Positions 26,473 through 35,982 of a DNA stretch of 64,000 nucleotides are shown one piece after another. Origin of the DNA: Albibacterium profundi (GTDB taxonomy: Bacteria; Bacteroidota; Bacteroidia; Sphingobacteriales; Sphingobacteriaceae); assembly GCF_042159835.1 (NCBI RefSeq), contig NZ_JBBVGT010000003.1, positions 124,001 through 188,000 of the forward strand, read 5' to 3'. The first letter of the stretch is position 1; every line of letters begins with the position of its first letter. The notes under the pieces were generated by a model that was given only the letters and a program-made list of their open reading frames with translations, was not told where the DNA came from and ran no database searches. Made by a program: the position numbers and the translations under genes.

Positions 26473-27672
26473 TTAATTTCCTCCGTTTATAACCATCAGC
26501 TGTTTAAAGTGAGGCTTAAGAAGGTTCCGATAGTTTTCAGTGAACTTTTCTGAGCTGAATTCCTTCTTAACCAAAGTATGAGCCTGTCTAGAGAACACTG
26601 CAAGAGAATCCAAGTCTTTTGTGCACGCTTTTAACCTCTCAAGGAAAGACTCAATTAACTTTTCAGTATCGTCCAAGGTAGCTATTAGGTATCCTGTGTT
26701 CAGGTTTTCATTTATTAAAGACGGAATCTCTCCAACTTCCGTTGAAATTGGTACTACTCCTAGAGCCATTCCTTCTAACAGAACCATGGGGAAACCTTCC
26801 AAAACCGATGTAATCAAGATAATATCGGACTTCTCATAAAGCTCATTTAGCTCATGCTTATCAGTAACCGGTCCTATGAAATCAATAAACTCACCGTATT
26901 CAGCTTGATATTCTCCAAAATCTCCCACCATTATAAATCGAATCGACAGGTCTGAAGCACGAGCTTTTTTAGCAAGCTCTAAAAAAACTTCCGGTCGCTT
27001 TTCCGGCGAATTTCTAGAAACAAAAATGGCAGTCAGTGGCAGGGAATAGTCTCTCTTTGTGTACTCCTTCGGAGCATCAATCTGGTTCGGGATAATTTTA
27101 AAACGTTCCATGTAGTCAAGGGAAATGCCATTTTTTTGATACAATTCCTTGTAGTCGTTTCTGGTCTTTTTCCCAATAACAATCCGCTGATTTATTCTAC
27201 TGACATAGGGCAAACTGTAGAACTCCATACCCATTAAGTTAGGAGTAAAGGCATGTGTCAGGTCAATCACTTCTACATTCTCATTCAGATAGTCAGTAAG
27301 CGTATACAGAAAATCTGTATTGCAACCGAATACAACCGGTTTGTTCTGTCTATTAATAATCTTTGCTATTTTTTTGGCCATGATCGGCACGAACGCTTTT
27401 TTTGTTCCCCAGCGTTTCAGTTCGATCACCTTTCCAGCTTCATAGAAATCTTTTTTAAAGCCACTATTTTTAGGTAACTCGGTAATGATACAGGTGGGTT
27501 TTTGATCAGCAACCAATGCCATGATATCCGCATGAACACGTTCGGCGCCACCAATCTGGTAGGTCGGGAATACGAAAAAAATATTCGAATTGACTCTTCT
27601 TAAATCGCGGATGATTTTTCCGTACCACAACAAAGAAACCATCGTTTCTTTCGTTTTTCTTATTCTTATCAT
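26473..27672 (-). CDS. Family 4 glycosyltransferase (paralog of 23261-24454)
   Basis: 399 residues. GT4 elements are IFFVFPTYQIGGAERVHADI in the acceptor half and IFVSRNSPEKRPEVFLELA and VLEGFPMVLLEGMALGVVP in the donor half. It is a clear paralog of the gene at 23261-24454, so one of the two arose by duplication within the locus. No signal peptide is seen. It is divergent from the GT2 gene at 27733, with 60 bp between the two starts. The acceptor and sugar are unknown. Confidence 0.87.
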   Translation of the reverse strand: MIRIRKTKETMVSLLWYGKIIRDLRRVNSNIFFVFPTYQIGGAERVHADIMALVADQKPTCIITELPKNSGFKKDFYEAGKVIELKRWGTKKAFVPIMAKKIAKIINRQNKPVVFGCNTDFLYTLTDYLNENVEVIDLTHAFTPNLMGMEFYSLPYVSRINQRIVIGKKTRNDYKELYQKNGISLDYMERFKIIPNQIDAPKEYTKRDYSLPLTAIFVSRNSPEKRPEVFLELAKKARASDLSIRFIMVGDFGEYQAEYGEFIDFIGPVTDKHELNELYEKSDIILITSVLEGFPMVLLEGMALGVVPISTEVGEIPSLINENLNTGYLIATLDDTEKLIESFLERLKACTKDLDSLAVFSRQAHTLVKKEFSSEKFTENYRNLLKPHFKQLMVINGGN

Positions 27673-27732
27673 AAGTAACTATGTAACGTGAAACCGATTC
27701 GTTTATTTTCTGCACCTTTGGTGATTAATTGT

Positions 27733-28755
27733 ATGAGTCCACGTATCACTGTCTTTATACCTGTTTATCAAGCAGAGCGTTATCTGGCTGAAAGCATCGA
27801 AAGCATGCTCGGTCAAAGCTTTGCCGATTTCGAAGTGCTGATTATCGATGATGGATCCTGTGATAGGAGTTACGAAATCGCCGCACATTATGCTACAAAA
27901 GATCAGCGTATTCGGGTATTGCAGAATGGAGAAAACCGAGGAGTTTCTTTTACCAGAAATCGAGGTATTCAAGAAGCCAAAGGCGAGTTTCTTGCTTTAT
28001 TAGATGCAGATGATCTGTCCGTACCTGAGCGATTGGCAAAACAGCTTGCATTCTTTGATCAAAACCCAGATGTGGTAGCTTGCGGCACGCAAGCTGCTAT
28101 TATTGATGCAGACGGACACGATACGGGACAAAGAATAGAGGTCCCAACTAACAAAGAAGAGATTAAGGTTCTTTTGGCCTTTCAGAACCAGTTTGTGAAC
28201 TCCAGTATGATGTTCCGTATGACCGCTCTAAGAAAAACAGAAGGCTATTATAATGGGCTCAGTGAGGATTACCACCTAGCAGCTCAATTAAACGCATACA
28301 GTAATCTGAGTAATCTGCCTGACACCTTAGTACACTACCGATCACATCAAGGTAGTTTGTCTAAGCAGCAGTTGTCAAAGATGCAAGAAGGGGAGCGGGC
28401 TGTCTTTTCGCTTATTCACCGGCAATTAGGGATTAAACCAGATGCTCATTGGATTGACGTACACCACCGCGTTCTGAATACTCTATACAGTGTCGATGAA
28501 GGTAGCAGACCTATTACTGTTCGCGATTTTGAAGATTTATTCATACGACTAAGAGACGCCAATCGGAAGGCCCTTATTTATCCATTAGAAAGCTTTGAAT
28601 GCTTGCTGTTTAATCTTTTTTACAATAAACTGCGCAGCTCCAAAAGTCGCACCGCCCTGTGGACTCTGTTGACGAGCGATTTATACCAACAAAAATGGGT
28701 TCGGGCTGTGATGTTAAGGAAACTGTTTAAACAAGGGTTGGGAATAACTGGTTAA
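27733..28755 (+). CDS. Family 2 glycosyltransferase
   Basis: 340 residues from the ATG at 27733 (MSPRITVFIPVYQAERYLAE); the frame is open 45 bases further upstream but the domain begins here. The GT-A domain shows EVLIIDDGSCDRS, GVSFTRNRGIQEAKGEF and LLDADDLSVPERL with the metal-binding DADD. It is the only plus-strand transferase inside an otherwise minus-strand locus, and ends 15 bp before the 3' end of the next gene. Specificity is unknown. Confidence 0.87.
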   Translation: MSPRITVFIPVYQAERYLAESIESMLGQSFADFEVLIIDDGSCDRSYEIAAHYATKDQRIRVLQNGENRGVSFTRNRGIQEAKGEFLALLDADDLSVPERLAKQLAFFDQNPDVVACGTQAAIIDADGHDTGQRIEVPTNKEEIKVLLAFQNQFVNSSMMFRMTALRKTEGYYNGLSEDYHLAAQLNAYSNLSNLPDTLVHYRSHQGSLSKQQLSKMQEGERAVFSLIHRQLGIKPDAHWIDVHHRVLNTLYSVDEGSRPITVRDFEDLFIRLRDANRKALIYPLESFECLLFNLFYNKLRSSKSRTALWTLLTSDLYQQKWVRAVMLRKLFKQGLGITG

Positions 28756-28770
28756 CCATGCAGCAGAGTT

Positions 28771-29790
28771 TCAACTCTCACCACCATAAATATCCGTCAC
28801 CAACTTCTTGTAATTCTGATAACCGCGGTCTACCGGCATCAAGTAATGCATAACCAATCGGGAATGAAACTTGATACGTACTTTCGATTTCAAGAACTTA
28901 TGCTGCGACAGGTAGAGTAACGCACCTTTGTAAGTATCTTTCCGCAGGTGTTTATAGGCGGCTATCTTAAAACGTTCGTCTATATCAGAAGAGATGGTCC
29001 GGAAGAAGAAAAACGACTTCAAACGCTCTTTAAACTGGTACACTTCAAACATGGATTTCAGTTTTGAATCCTGCTCAATAAATGCCTCCATATTATCAAT
29101 AATCCGCAAATAGGATTTGAAATTTTTCAGAGTAGGTTTTTGTGTAATGGAACTCTCTTGTATATGATAGATATAGGTCGTATCGCTAACAACAAAAGCC
29201 GACTCGGCCAGACAAGCCAACTGGAACGACCAGAGGTTGTCTTCATGAAGCAGGCCTTCTTTAAAAGTAAGTTGATGGCTGTTTAAAAACTGTCGCTTAA
29301 CCAACTTATTCCAAGCCATCATATACCAGTCTTCGTTTAGGTAGCTCATCAAGACTCGTTCGTTCGAGCGCAAAGGTCCGCGAGCTAAACGTAGCGGCGG
29401 ATACGGCGTATCCGTACCCTTTACCTCATAATCAGCGATGACGAAGTCGGGTTTCATGTCGGCCACAGGCTCCATCAACAATTCGATGCAGTTTGGATGC
29501 ATCTCGTCATCGCTATCCAGAAAATAAACATAATCACCGTTCGCATGTTCTACCCCTGTATTCCGCGCAGCAGACAAACCGCGATTTTTTTCATGGACTA
29601 TAATGGAAGCTACAGAAGCACGAGGATGAGTCTTTAAAAGGGTCTGAGCAACCTCCATGCTATTATCTGTTCCACAATCATCAACCAAAACAACCTCAAT
29701 ATCTTTATAAGTTTGATCTAATGCCGACTCGAGTGACCTCTCTATGTAGTCAGCTACGTTATAAATCGGAATAATGATTGAAACTTTCAT
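28771..29790 (-). CDS. Family 2 glycosyltransferase
   Basis: 339 residues. The GT-A domain has VSIIIPIYNVADYIERSLES, VVLVDDCGTDNS, GLSAARNTGVEHANG and YFLDSDDEMHPN with the DxDD metal site. The remaining 230 residues resemble the variable C-terminal part of capsule transferases. It follows the pyruvyl-transferase-like gene by 21 bp and is probably cotranscribed with it. The product probably extends the same surface glycan. Confidence 0.87.
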   Translation of the reverse strand: MKVSIIIPIYNVADYIERSLESALDQTYKDIEVVLVDDCGTDNSMEVAQTLLKTHPRASVASIIVHEKNRGLSAARNTGVEHANGDYVYFLDSDDEMHPNCIELLMEPVADMKPDFVIADYEVKGTDTPYPPLRLARGPLRSNERVLMSYLNEDWYMMAWNKLVKRQFLNSHQLTFKEGLLHEDNLWSFQLACLAESAFVVSDTTYIYHIQESSITQKPTLKNFKSYLRIIDNMEAFIEQDSKLKSMFEVYQFKERLKSFFFFRTISSDIDERFKIAAYKHLRKDTYKGALLYLSQHKFLKSKVRIKFHSRLVMHYLMPVDRGYQNYKKLVTDIYGGES

Positions 29791-29811
29791 ACTCTTCTTA
29801 AAACCTTCCTT

Positions 29812-30756
29812 TTATTTCAAAAATGAAATCCCTTCTAAATCGTTAAACCACGTGTCATGAAATGTACTATTTTTTCCATAAGAATTATCCAAAAAAAAGC
29901 AATGTTTATGTAATAAAACAGCTAAGATGGCGACATGTAACCTAGTTGTGTAAATTTCTTTGTATTGGCTGACAAAAGCAATACCCATGTTTAGTAATTT
30001 ATTTTTAAAGAAGTGATGAGCGTACCAGTCCACCATACTCCTTGATGTATACTTGTTGTTGAGTATGTCGTAGAGGCGCTTTGAGGGTGCTTTGCTCATT
30101 TCGAGCGACGGCCAGTCGCGTATCTCCACATGCTTGCCTTTAGGCGCTAGCCTTTCAATACTGGCTTCAGATAGTTCTTTATCTTTTCTCTTTAAAATCA
30201 ATGTTTTATCCGTTTCCGCGATACGGTATTTGTCTAGTAGCTGCTTCGGAATACAGAAGGCCATATCGGGCACCAATAGAATGTTGTTTTTACCAAAATG
30301 TTCCTGAAGTATGGCGAGCGATTTGTTATCACGTGCGCAAATATGTAGGTCAGGGTGCTTAGCCATGACTTCAGCGTCTTGTTTCATCAGGTCTTGGTCC
30401 TCATAAAAGAACGTTTGAGGTAGAATGATAATCCTGTGTTTAGGGTACTTTCGGATAATATCCATTCGAAAGCGTTGATGGTCAGGCCATAGGTCGCCGA
30501 AGTTGCCACCACCATGCAGTAGAATAATTCCACCGTCAACCTGAATCCGTGATTCCTTAAATGTTGCAACAGAAGATTTATAGGTACAGCGGTGGGGGAG
30601 CTGCTTGAAAAATTGTAGTGTGCCTTCCCAGATCAATGTATCACCGATATTATTATGATAGGGTAAGTCCAGATAAATGAAGTCTTCCGTAATCAGTGGA
30701 CTAATCTGCTCAAAGACTCTCTCTCTTAATGATTGTATTTTCTCGGCGAAGTGCAT
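29812..30756 (-). CDS. Polysaccharide pyruvyl transferase family protein
   Basis: 314 residues. The family signature is present: YLDLPYHNNIGDTLIWEGTL, ILLHGGGNFGDLWPDHQRFR, HRIIILPQTFFYED, and the C-terminal TTRLHVAILAVLLHKHCFFL. Members add pyruvate ketals from phosphoenolpyruvate to sugars of exopolysaccharides and related glycans, which gives them negative charge. The position at the head of a glycosyltransferase pair supports a role in decorating that glycan. A promoter-like element lies 35-62 bases upstream. Confidence 0.87.
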   Translation of the reverse strand: MHFAEKIQSLRERVFEQISPLITEDFIYLDLPYHNNIGDTLIWEGTLQFFKQLPHRCTYKSSVATFKESRIQVDGGIILLHGGGNFGDLWPDHQRFRMDIIRKYPKHRIIILPQTFFYEDQDLMKQDAEVMAKHPDLHICARDNKSLAILQEHFGKNNILLVPDMAFCIPKQLLDKYRIAETDKTLILKRKDKELSEASIERLAPKGKHVEIRDWPSLEMSKAPSKRLYDILNNKYTSRSMVDWYAHHFFKNKLLNMGIAFVSQYKEIYTTRLHVAILAVLLHKHCFFLDNSYGKNSTFHDTWFNDLEGISFLK

Positions 30757-30790
30757 CGTTCATGCTAATTATTTAAAATGCTATAGCTAT

Positions 30791-30818
30791 CAAACATAGA
30801 GAAAATTGCTTGTACAAA
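30791..30818 (-). promoter_or_regulatory. Promoter for the pyruvyl transferase-GT2 pair
   Basis: Read on the minus strand, TTTG (complement of 30815-30818) and TATGTTTG (complement of 30791-30798) are 16 bp apart. This is a fair match to the Bacteroidota consensus, with a slightly short spacer. The ATG follows 34 bases downstream. Confidence 0.5.
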
Positions 30819-31035
30819 CAATCATATTTACGTTACAATATGAGTAAGATTTAACGAATTTTTCCATGGCGTGTGCCGAAATTGATCAGATTTTATTCTA
30901 TATAAACAGCGATTAGATAGTGTTTAAAATCTATTTCTCCAGCGCTTATTTTTCTAATGTTAGAACAGGTCTGCAAAATGATTAAAAGATCGGGTAACTG
31001 TTGCCGATGTATGGATGAATGTCTATTTTGGTTTT

Positions 31036-33078
31036 ATGAGCTCCACGTCCCGATTGTCGATCATCTTTATATCAATTGGCCTTTTGATGTTAGGCTGCTT
31101 TTTGAAACAACAACTATCAGCTCCTGTTCACTCGTTCGGTGCACGGGCAGTGGTCGATTTCAACCTAGATCAGGGGAGCTTCGATTTGTATATTGATTCC
31201 ATACTCGTTTTGAAGGATGGATATGCACAGGCCATTGTTGATGGCCAATTGCTCAACACCAAAGCGTATGAGAAACATCATATTGCCAAGAAGCCAATCT
31301 CCGATGATAAATACCCTTCAAAGGGTACCGTGGTGGAAGTTCGGCATCAAAAGAGTGGGAGCCCCACGATCGTTCAGCATTTTTATATCTTCGATGAGCA
31401 ACCCTATATCGTAACGGAATTACAAATTATCGGAGATAATCTGTCGAGCCGTTCGATATCACCGATTGTCGCGGAAGCGCAAAATCCACAAGAGGGTTCC
31501 CAAAGCTTTATGAAGGTCCCATACGATAATGATACTTTTATTCGCTATGATACCGATGTTGTACAGGCTGGCATAACCTCCCAAAGCGCGGAAGTTAGCA
31601 GTCTGTATAATAACGAGACGAGGAAGGGATTGGTTATAGGTTCACTGAGCCAGTCGCTTTGGAAAACCGGCATTTTAATAGAATGGACGGACAGGCAAGG
31701 AGCACAGATAGAGGCGCTGAACGGATTTGTAGACGCAGAGATAACTAGAGACTCTATTCTGCACGGACTGGTAAAAGCGGACACATTAAAATCTTCTCGT
31801 GTTTTTGTCGGCTACTATAATGATTGGCGTTCGGGTATGAGTCAATATGCAGAACAGTTGAAAATCGAAACACCTCGCTATGTGCAGTCGAGTTTTGAGA
31901 CACCCTATTCATGGAACAGTTGGGGCGCGGTACAAACAAAACTGAATCTAGAAAATGCCTCTGCTGTGGTCGACTTTTTCGCAGATTCAATTCCTTATTT
32001 CAGGAACAATGGAGTGGCCTACATCGGTTTGGACTCCTATTGGGATAACATGATCGACGGTGGGTTAGAAGGCGACTTTAGTAAGCTGAGAGAGTTCGCT
32101 GACTATTGCCGCAAAAAGGGTTTAAAACCCGGGATCTATTGGGCGCCTTTTGTTGATTGGTTTAAAGAAAACCGACGGGTAGAAGGATCTCAGTATGAAT
32201 ATGAGGACGTGTGGACAAAAACCGGCAACAGGTATCATGATATAGACGGTGCCAGAGCGATGGATCCGACCCACCCGGCCACACGCGCACGGATCGATCT
32301 TGTTATCGATAAGTTTAACGATATCGGCTTCAAGCTTATTAAAATTGACTTCATCGGTCATGCATCGGTCGAAGCAAACTCCTTTTATGATAAAAATGTA
32401 TCAACAGGTATGCAAGCATTTCATAGTGGGATGCAGTACTTGATCGACAAAATAGACAACAAGATGCTGATATATGTTGCTATTTCTCCCAGTCTAGCAA
32501 CTTATCCCTATGCACATTCACGACGGATCGCTTGCGATGCTTATGCAGATATTGCGGCGACAGAATATACCTTGAATAGCACGACCTATGGTTGGTGGTT
32601 AGGAGATCTATACGATTTTATTGATGCAGACCATATTGTCTTTGGCAAAGAAGAGATAGCTGTTAATCGGGCCCGACTTAGCTCAGCAATAATCAACGGA
32701 ACCATTACCTTGGGTGATGATTACTCTGTTCAGAGTAAAGCTGTTCAGCATGCTAAAGAATTATTGAATAACCCCACGCTGTTACAGTTGTCCATGGATG
32801 GCGAGGCCTTTATCCCGGTAGAGCACAAAGAAGACGGTGAAGCAAGTGAGGTCTTTGTAAAACATGTCGACACGAACTTACATTATATTGCGATCATGAA
32901 TTATCATGCAAGAAAGCAGTACAAGCTTCCGCTGTCACGTTTAAATATTCCTTCGGGCAATTATCAGATGTTGGAGGTTTATTCAGGGATAGAACACCTT
33001 GGTCAGTTGGATCAGGGGTTTGAGACCATCGTCGGAGCGAGGGATAGTAAATTGTTTATCTTAAGAAAAAAGAAATAA
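31036..33078 (+). CDS. Alpha-galactosidase-like glycoside hydrolase, lipoprotein
   Basis: 680 residues from the ATG at 31036; a start 21 bases upstream would spoil the signal peptide. Residues 1-21 are a lipoprotein signal with lipobox LMLGC (Cys21). A beta-rich N-terminal region (about 40-270) precedes a TIM-barrel with WNSWGAVQTKLN, GLKPGIYWAPFVDWF and FKLIKIDFIGHASVE. Asp438 in KIDF is the likely nucleophile by analogy with clan GH-D enzymes (GH27/GH36). It probably cleaves alpha-linked galactose outside the cell or in the periplasm. Its place next to the glycan locus suggests action on surface or host glycans, but substrate is inferred. Exact GH family was not confirmed. Confidence 0.75.
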   Translation: MSSTSRLSIIFISIGLLMLGCFLKQQLSAPVHSFGARAVVDFNLDQGSFDLYIDSILVLKDGYAQAIVDGQLLNTKAYEKHHIAKKPISDDKYPSKGTVVEVRHQKSGSPTIVQHFYIFDEQPYIVTELQIIGDNLSSRSISPIVAEAQNPQEGSQSFMKVPYDNDTFIRYDTDVVQAGITSQSAEVSSLYNNETRKGLVIGSLSQSLWKTGILIEWTDRQGAQIEALNGFVDAEITRDSILHGLVKADTLKSSRVFVGYYNDWRSGMSQYAEQLKIETPRYVQSSFETPYSWNSWGAVQTKLNLENASAVVDFFADSIPYFRNNGVAYIGLDSYWDNMIDGGLEGDFSKLREFADYCRKKGLKPGIYWAPFVDWFKENRRVEGSQYEYEDVWTKTGNRYHDIDGARAMDPTHPATRARIDLVIDKFNDIGFKLIKIDFIGHASVEANSFYDKNVSTGMQAFHSGMQYLIDKIDNKMLIYVAISPSLATYPYAHSRRIACDAYADIAATEYTLNSTTYGWWLGDLYDFIDADHIVFGKEEIAVNRARLSSAIINGTITLGDDYSVQSKAVQHAKELLNNPTLLQLSMDGEAFIPVEHKEDGEASEVFVKHVDTNLHYIAIMNYHARKQYKLPLSRLNIPSGNYQMLEVYSGIEHLGQLDQGFETIVGARDSKLFILRKKK

Positions 33079-33109
33079 AAAAAGCCGACCATTGGCATGA
33101 CGATCGGCT
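33077..33109 (-). terminator. Terminator of the OmpH-like gene
   Basis: On the minus strand the stem AGCCGA / TCGGCT is followed by seven U (complement of 33077-33083). It lies about 25 bp past the stop of the minus-strand gene and overlaps the stop of the convergent hydrolase gene. Confidence 0.65.
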
Positions 33110-33134
33110 GTAATTTTGCTTATTCCCAAGCAAA

Positions 33135-33740
33135 TTATTCTTTCTCTTTTTGTTCTTTTGCGTATTCAGCATTCAGCCCTTCTACCACTTCTTTCGTAAT
33201 TTCCAAAGCTTCGTCAGCATAGAGTACGGCTGGGTTTGAAGTAGAATAGGTCAATACAAACGTATATCCTTTTTCTTTCGAGTGCTTTTTTAGGTAGTCG
33301 GAAACTTTATTATATAATTTGGCGTTTTCTTCCATTTCCTCCTGAGCTAATGAACTGCTCGCATTTTGGTTAAGGCGACCCAGTTCTTCTTGCTTACGGG
33401 CCAATCTTTCTTCCGTATTAGCACGTTGTTCGGCAGTCATCGTTCCTGCATTCTTTTGGTAATCTGCTACCTCACGCTGAAAAGCGGTGCCTTTCGATTG
33501 TAAATCGGCTTGTGCTTTCTTTGCTTTTTCTTCAAAGCGTGCTCTTACATCCTTGAAATATTCGTAGTTACTCAACAAAGAGTCTGAATTTACATAGACA
33601 ATGGATTCAGCAGTCAGCACCTTACCGGTCGATGTGCTATCGTTTGATGCTGTTGTGGCAGTTGTTCCCTGATTGTTACAAGCTACCATACTTGCTGATA
33701 CTAAGAGGGCTAAGCCAGCTTTTACAAATGTATTTTTCAT
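33135..33740 (-). CDS. OmpH/Skp-like periplasmic chaperone, lipoprotein form
   Basis: 201 residues. Residues 1-21 form a lipoprotein signal with Cys21 after SASMVA, then a Ser/Thr/Asn-rich linker (about 22-40). The rest is the OmpH family: IVYVNSDSLLSNYEYFKDVR, then a long coiled coil (about 65-140, rich in K, Q, E) and a C-terminal FVLTYSTSNPAVLYADEALEIT. Skp is a trimeric jellyfish-shaped chaperone for outer-membrane proteins. Bacteroidota often carry several such genes, some lipid-anchored as here. It has its own promoter and terminator. Confidence 0.88.
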   Translation of the reverse strand: MKNTFVKAGLALLVSASMVACNNQGTTATTASNDSTSTGKVLTAESIVYVNSDSLLSNYEYFKDVRARFEEKAKKAQADLQSKGTAFQREVADYQKNAGTMTAEQRANTEERLARKQEELGRLNQNASSSLAQEEMEENAKLYNKVSDYLKKHSKEKGYTFVLTYSTSNPAVLYADEALEITKEVVEGLNAEYAKEQKEKE

Positions 33741-33765
33741 TTTAATGTTCTTTTTCTATACATCG

Positions 33766-33795
33766 CAAATATAGAATTTCCAATCTATATGTCAA
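33766..33795 (-). promoter_or_regulatory. Promoter of the OmpH-like gene
   Basis: On the minus strand TTGAC (complement of 33791-33795) is followed after 17 bp by TATATTTG (complement of 33766-33773). It fits the TTG/TAnnTTTG form well. The -33 part overlaps the last bases of the upstream symporter gene. Confidence 0.6.
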
Positions 33796-35237
33796 GTATT
33801 ATATGTTAATTGACGTGATCTTGTAGCCATCGCCCAGTGAACTAGGCCGTAAATTACTGCCGATGCACTTAAGCCAAACACGTTGGCATCCAATTGATAG
33901 GGCAGATCTACACCAGAGATAATCAGCGTGATGGTCACCGTCCCACCAATAATCATAGCTGCTAATGCAGCCTCTGAATAGACCTTTTTTAGGAACATGG
34001 CCGCAATGATGGGCATAAACAAACCCGAAACCATAAAGGCATAGGCATAGAGCATTAAAGAAAGAACATTTTCCATACTGGAAGCCAACCAGATGGCTAG
34101 CACACCAAAGACTAGGGTGGCAATTTGTGAAAAACGAACGATAGTCTTTTCATTCTTTTTTCGTTCGGGAACCAAGTCGCCCACAAAACTGCCCGAGGCG
34201 GCCATTAAGCAACTATCGGCGGTCGAAAGGACTGCGGAGAAATAAGCAGCTATGACAATGCCCGTTAAACCTATGGGTAAAATATTTTTAATTAATAAAG
34301 GCATACCCATCTCACTATCTGTAATAGCTCCGCCCTCCACCGGCACGACCCCTTGCTGTATCGCTACATTCGCTAACATACCCAGCAACACGCCCGTAAA
34401 AGCCATGAAGGGCCATTCCAGTATACCGGCGAAATACCATGCTTTCTGTGCCTCCTTTTGATTTTTACATGCAAAAATCCGCTGATAGAGCGTCATGCCC
34501 ACAAACCAGATGGGTATAATGGTTACACTCCAGTTGACAATATGCTGCCATTTCAAGTTGGCCGTTACCGAAACCATATCTGCCGACAGATAAGGCATAA
34601 TCCCATCATAGCCGCCCAAAGCCACCCATGTAAGTGGAACTGCTACCAACATCAATCCGCCCAGTAAAATAATCCACTGAATCATATCCGTATAGATTAC
34701 TGCTTTCATACCGCCTAGCATGGTATATAGAACAGCGATACCCCCCATAATAAGCAGCATGTTATCGATACCCATCGAAGGAAAAGTCACGGAAGTCAAC
34801 TTTGCGCCTGCCAGGAACTGCGAGCTTGTAAAGCCGGTATAACCAATGATACAGATAATGGCCGCTACGACGGCCACTTTCCGGTTATACAGAAAACCGA
34901 ATACCTGTGCCATGGTTAGAAAGTGTTTGCCATGTTGCGATTGCCACTTGTATACCAAAGGGATGAGGATAACGGCGCTCACCCAAGCACCGATAAGTCC
35001 GGTGAAGAGCAACCAGGAACCCGAAAGCCCCATGGTGAAGCCGACCCCACCTAAGCCGATTGAAAAACCACCACCCACATCGGTGGCCACAACTGATAAA
35101 CCTACATGGCCAGCCTTCATCTTTCCACCGCCAATGAAATAGTCCTTTTCATCTTTATTCTTATTTGAAAAGAAGAAGCCCACGCCGAGCATAACAATAA
35201 AATAAACAATGAAGATGATTGTATCAATCCAATTCAT
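33792..35237 (-). CDS. Sodium:solute symporter family transporter
   Basis: 481 residues with about 13 predicted membrane helices, the usual SSS topology. Family features are VVATDVGGGFSIGLGGVGFT near helix 2, GGMKAVIYTDMIQWIILLGG after helix 5 and SAVLSTADSCLMAASGSFVGD around the sodium site. It couples sodium inflow to uptake of a solute at the inner membrane; the substrate cannot be told (sugar, sialic acid, amino acid and others are possible). Nearness to the alpha-galactosidase-like gene hints at a sugar, but the two are convergent, not an operon. Confidence 0.9.
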   Translation of the reverse strand: MNWIDTIIFIVYFIVMLGVGFFFSNKNKDEKDYFIGGGKMKAGHVGLSVVATDVGGGFSIGLGGVGFTMGLSGSWLLFTGLIGAWVSAVILIPLVYKWQSQHGKHFLTMAQVFGFLYNRKVAVVAAIICIIGYTGFTSSQFLAGAKLTSVTFPSMGIDNMLLIMGGIAVLYTMLGGMKAVIYTDMIQWIILLGGLMLVAVPLTWVALGGYDGIMPYLSADMVSVTANLKWQHIVNWSVTIIPIWFVGMTLYQRIFACKNQKEAQKAWYFAGILEWPFMAFTGVLLGMLANVAIQQGVVPVEGGAITDSEMGMPLLIKNILPIGLTGIVIAAYFSAVLSTADSCLMAASGSFVGDLVPERKKNEKTIVRFSQIATLVFGVLAIWLASSMENVLSLMLYAYAFMVSGLFMPIIAAMFLKKVYSEAALAAMIIGGTVTITLIISGVDLPYQLDANVFGLSASAVIYGLVHWAMATRSRQLTYNT

Positions 35238-35365
35238 ATAGTTTGGGGATTTTTATAAAATGACAGAGCCCTAGCTCCAAATTATCATAAAGAGAACGTT
35301 TGCTATCAAGACAGAGCGCATGACTCCTATAGCCTTTCGAAAGAGGTTCTCCGGTTATTGGTAGA

Positions 35366-35373
35366 CAAAGGTA
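35366..35373 (-). promoter_or_regulatory. -7 element for the symporter gene
   Basis: On the minus strand TACCTTTG matches TAnnTTTG. It would leave a 5' untranslated region of roughly 125 bases. No clear -33 TTTG accompanies it. Confidence 0.4.
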
Positions 35374-35481
35374 ATAAAATTGAGTTTTATAAATGAATTT
35401 AACAGATGTTCAAATATTTATCGTTTCCGAGCTTAATTAAAATATATTTTTCATACTTTTATTGTTACTAACTAATTAATT

Positions 35482-35961
35482 ATGAAAAAAACCTGTTTCA
35501 CTCTGATCTTCGGACTCATATTCTCCACTCTAGCTTTGGCTCAGAAAAATGAAGATCATCCAATTGTTGGTATGTGGCAGCTAGGGAAAGCGGTCAATAA
35601 TGGTCATGAAACAAATGTCAACCGTATTGTTCAGTTGAAACAATATCTTGACAATGGAGTGTTTCAGGTATTTGTCACAACGGGTCCCGGTAAAACCTTT
35701 CAGACTATCAAAGGAACCTATCAGATTACAAGTGATTCGACTTATTCTGAAACTATTGAAGCTGCAATAAATCAGAGAATGATTGGACGCACCTACGATA
35801 TCCTTTACCACGTAAACGGCGGTCAACTAGATTTGGATGGTAATGTTACTACTCCGAACAGAACGAACCCAAGTGTTATCGATACCTTCAATTATGTGGA
35901 AGAATGGAAGCGAGTTGAACATGTTTCAACTATTATGCAATCTCAAGCGTCGCAGAATTAG
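35482..35961 (+). CDS. DUF4488-like secreted protein
   Basis: 159 residues with a signal peptide (residues 1-20, ending ALA-Q). The mature part, with HPIVGMWQLGK, KGTYQITSDSTYSETIE and a final FNYVEEWKRV, resembles the DUF4488 lipocalin-like family of Bacteroidota. Family function is unknown; the predicted beta-barrel could bind a small hydrophobic ligand. It stands alone, with about 244 bp of divergent intergenic sequence upstream. Confidence 0.75.
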   Translation: MKKTCFTLIFGLIFSTLALAQKNEDHPIVGMWQLGKAVNNGHETNVNRIVQLKQYLDNGVFQVFVTTGPGKTFQTIKGTYQITSDSTYSETIEAAINQRMIGRTYDILYHVNGGQLDLDGNVTTPNRTNPSVIDTFNYVEEWKRVEHVSTIMQSQASQN

Positions 35962-35982
35962 CAAGGAACTATTGGCTAGTTA

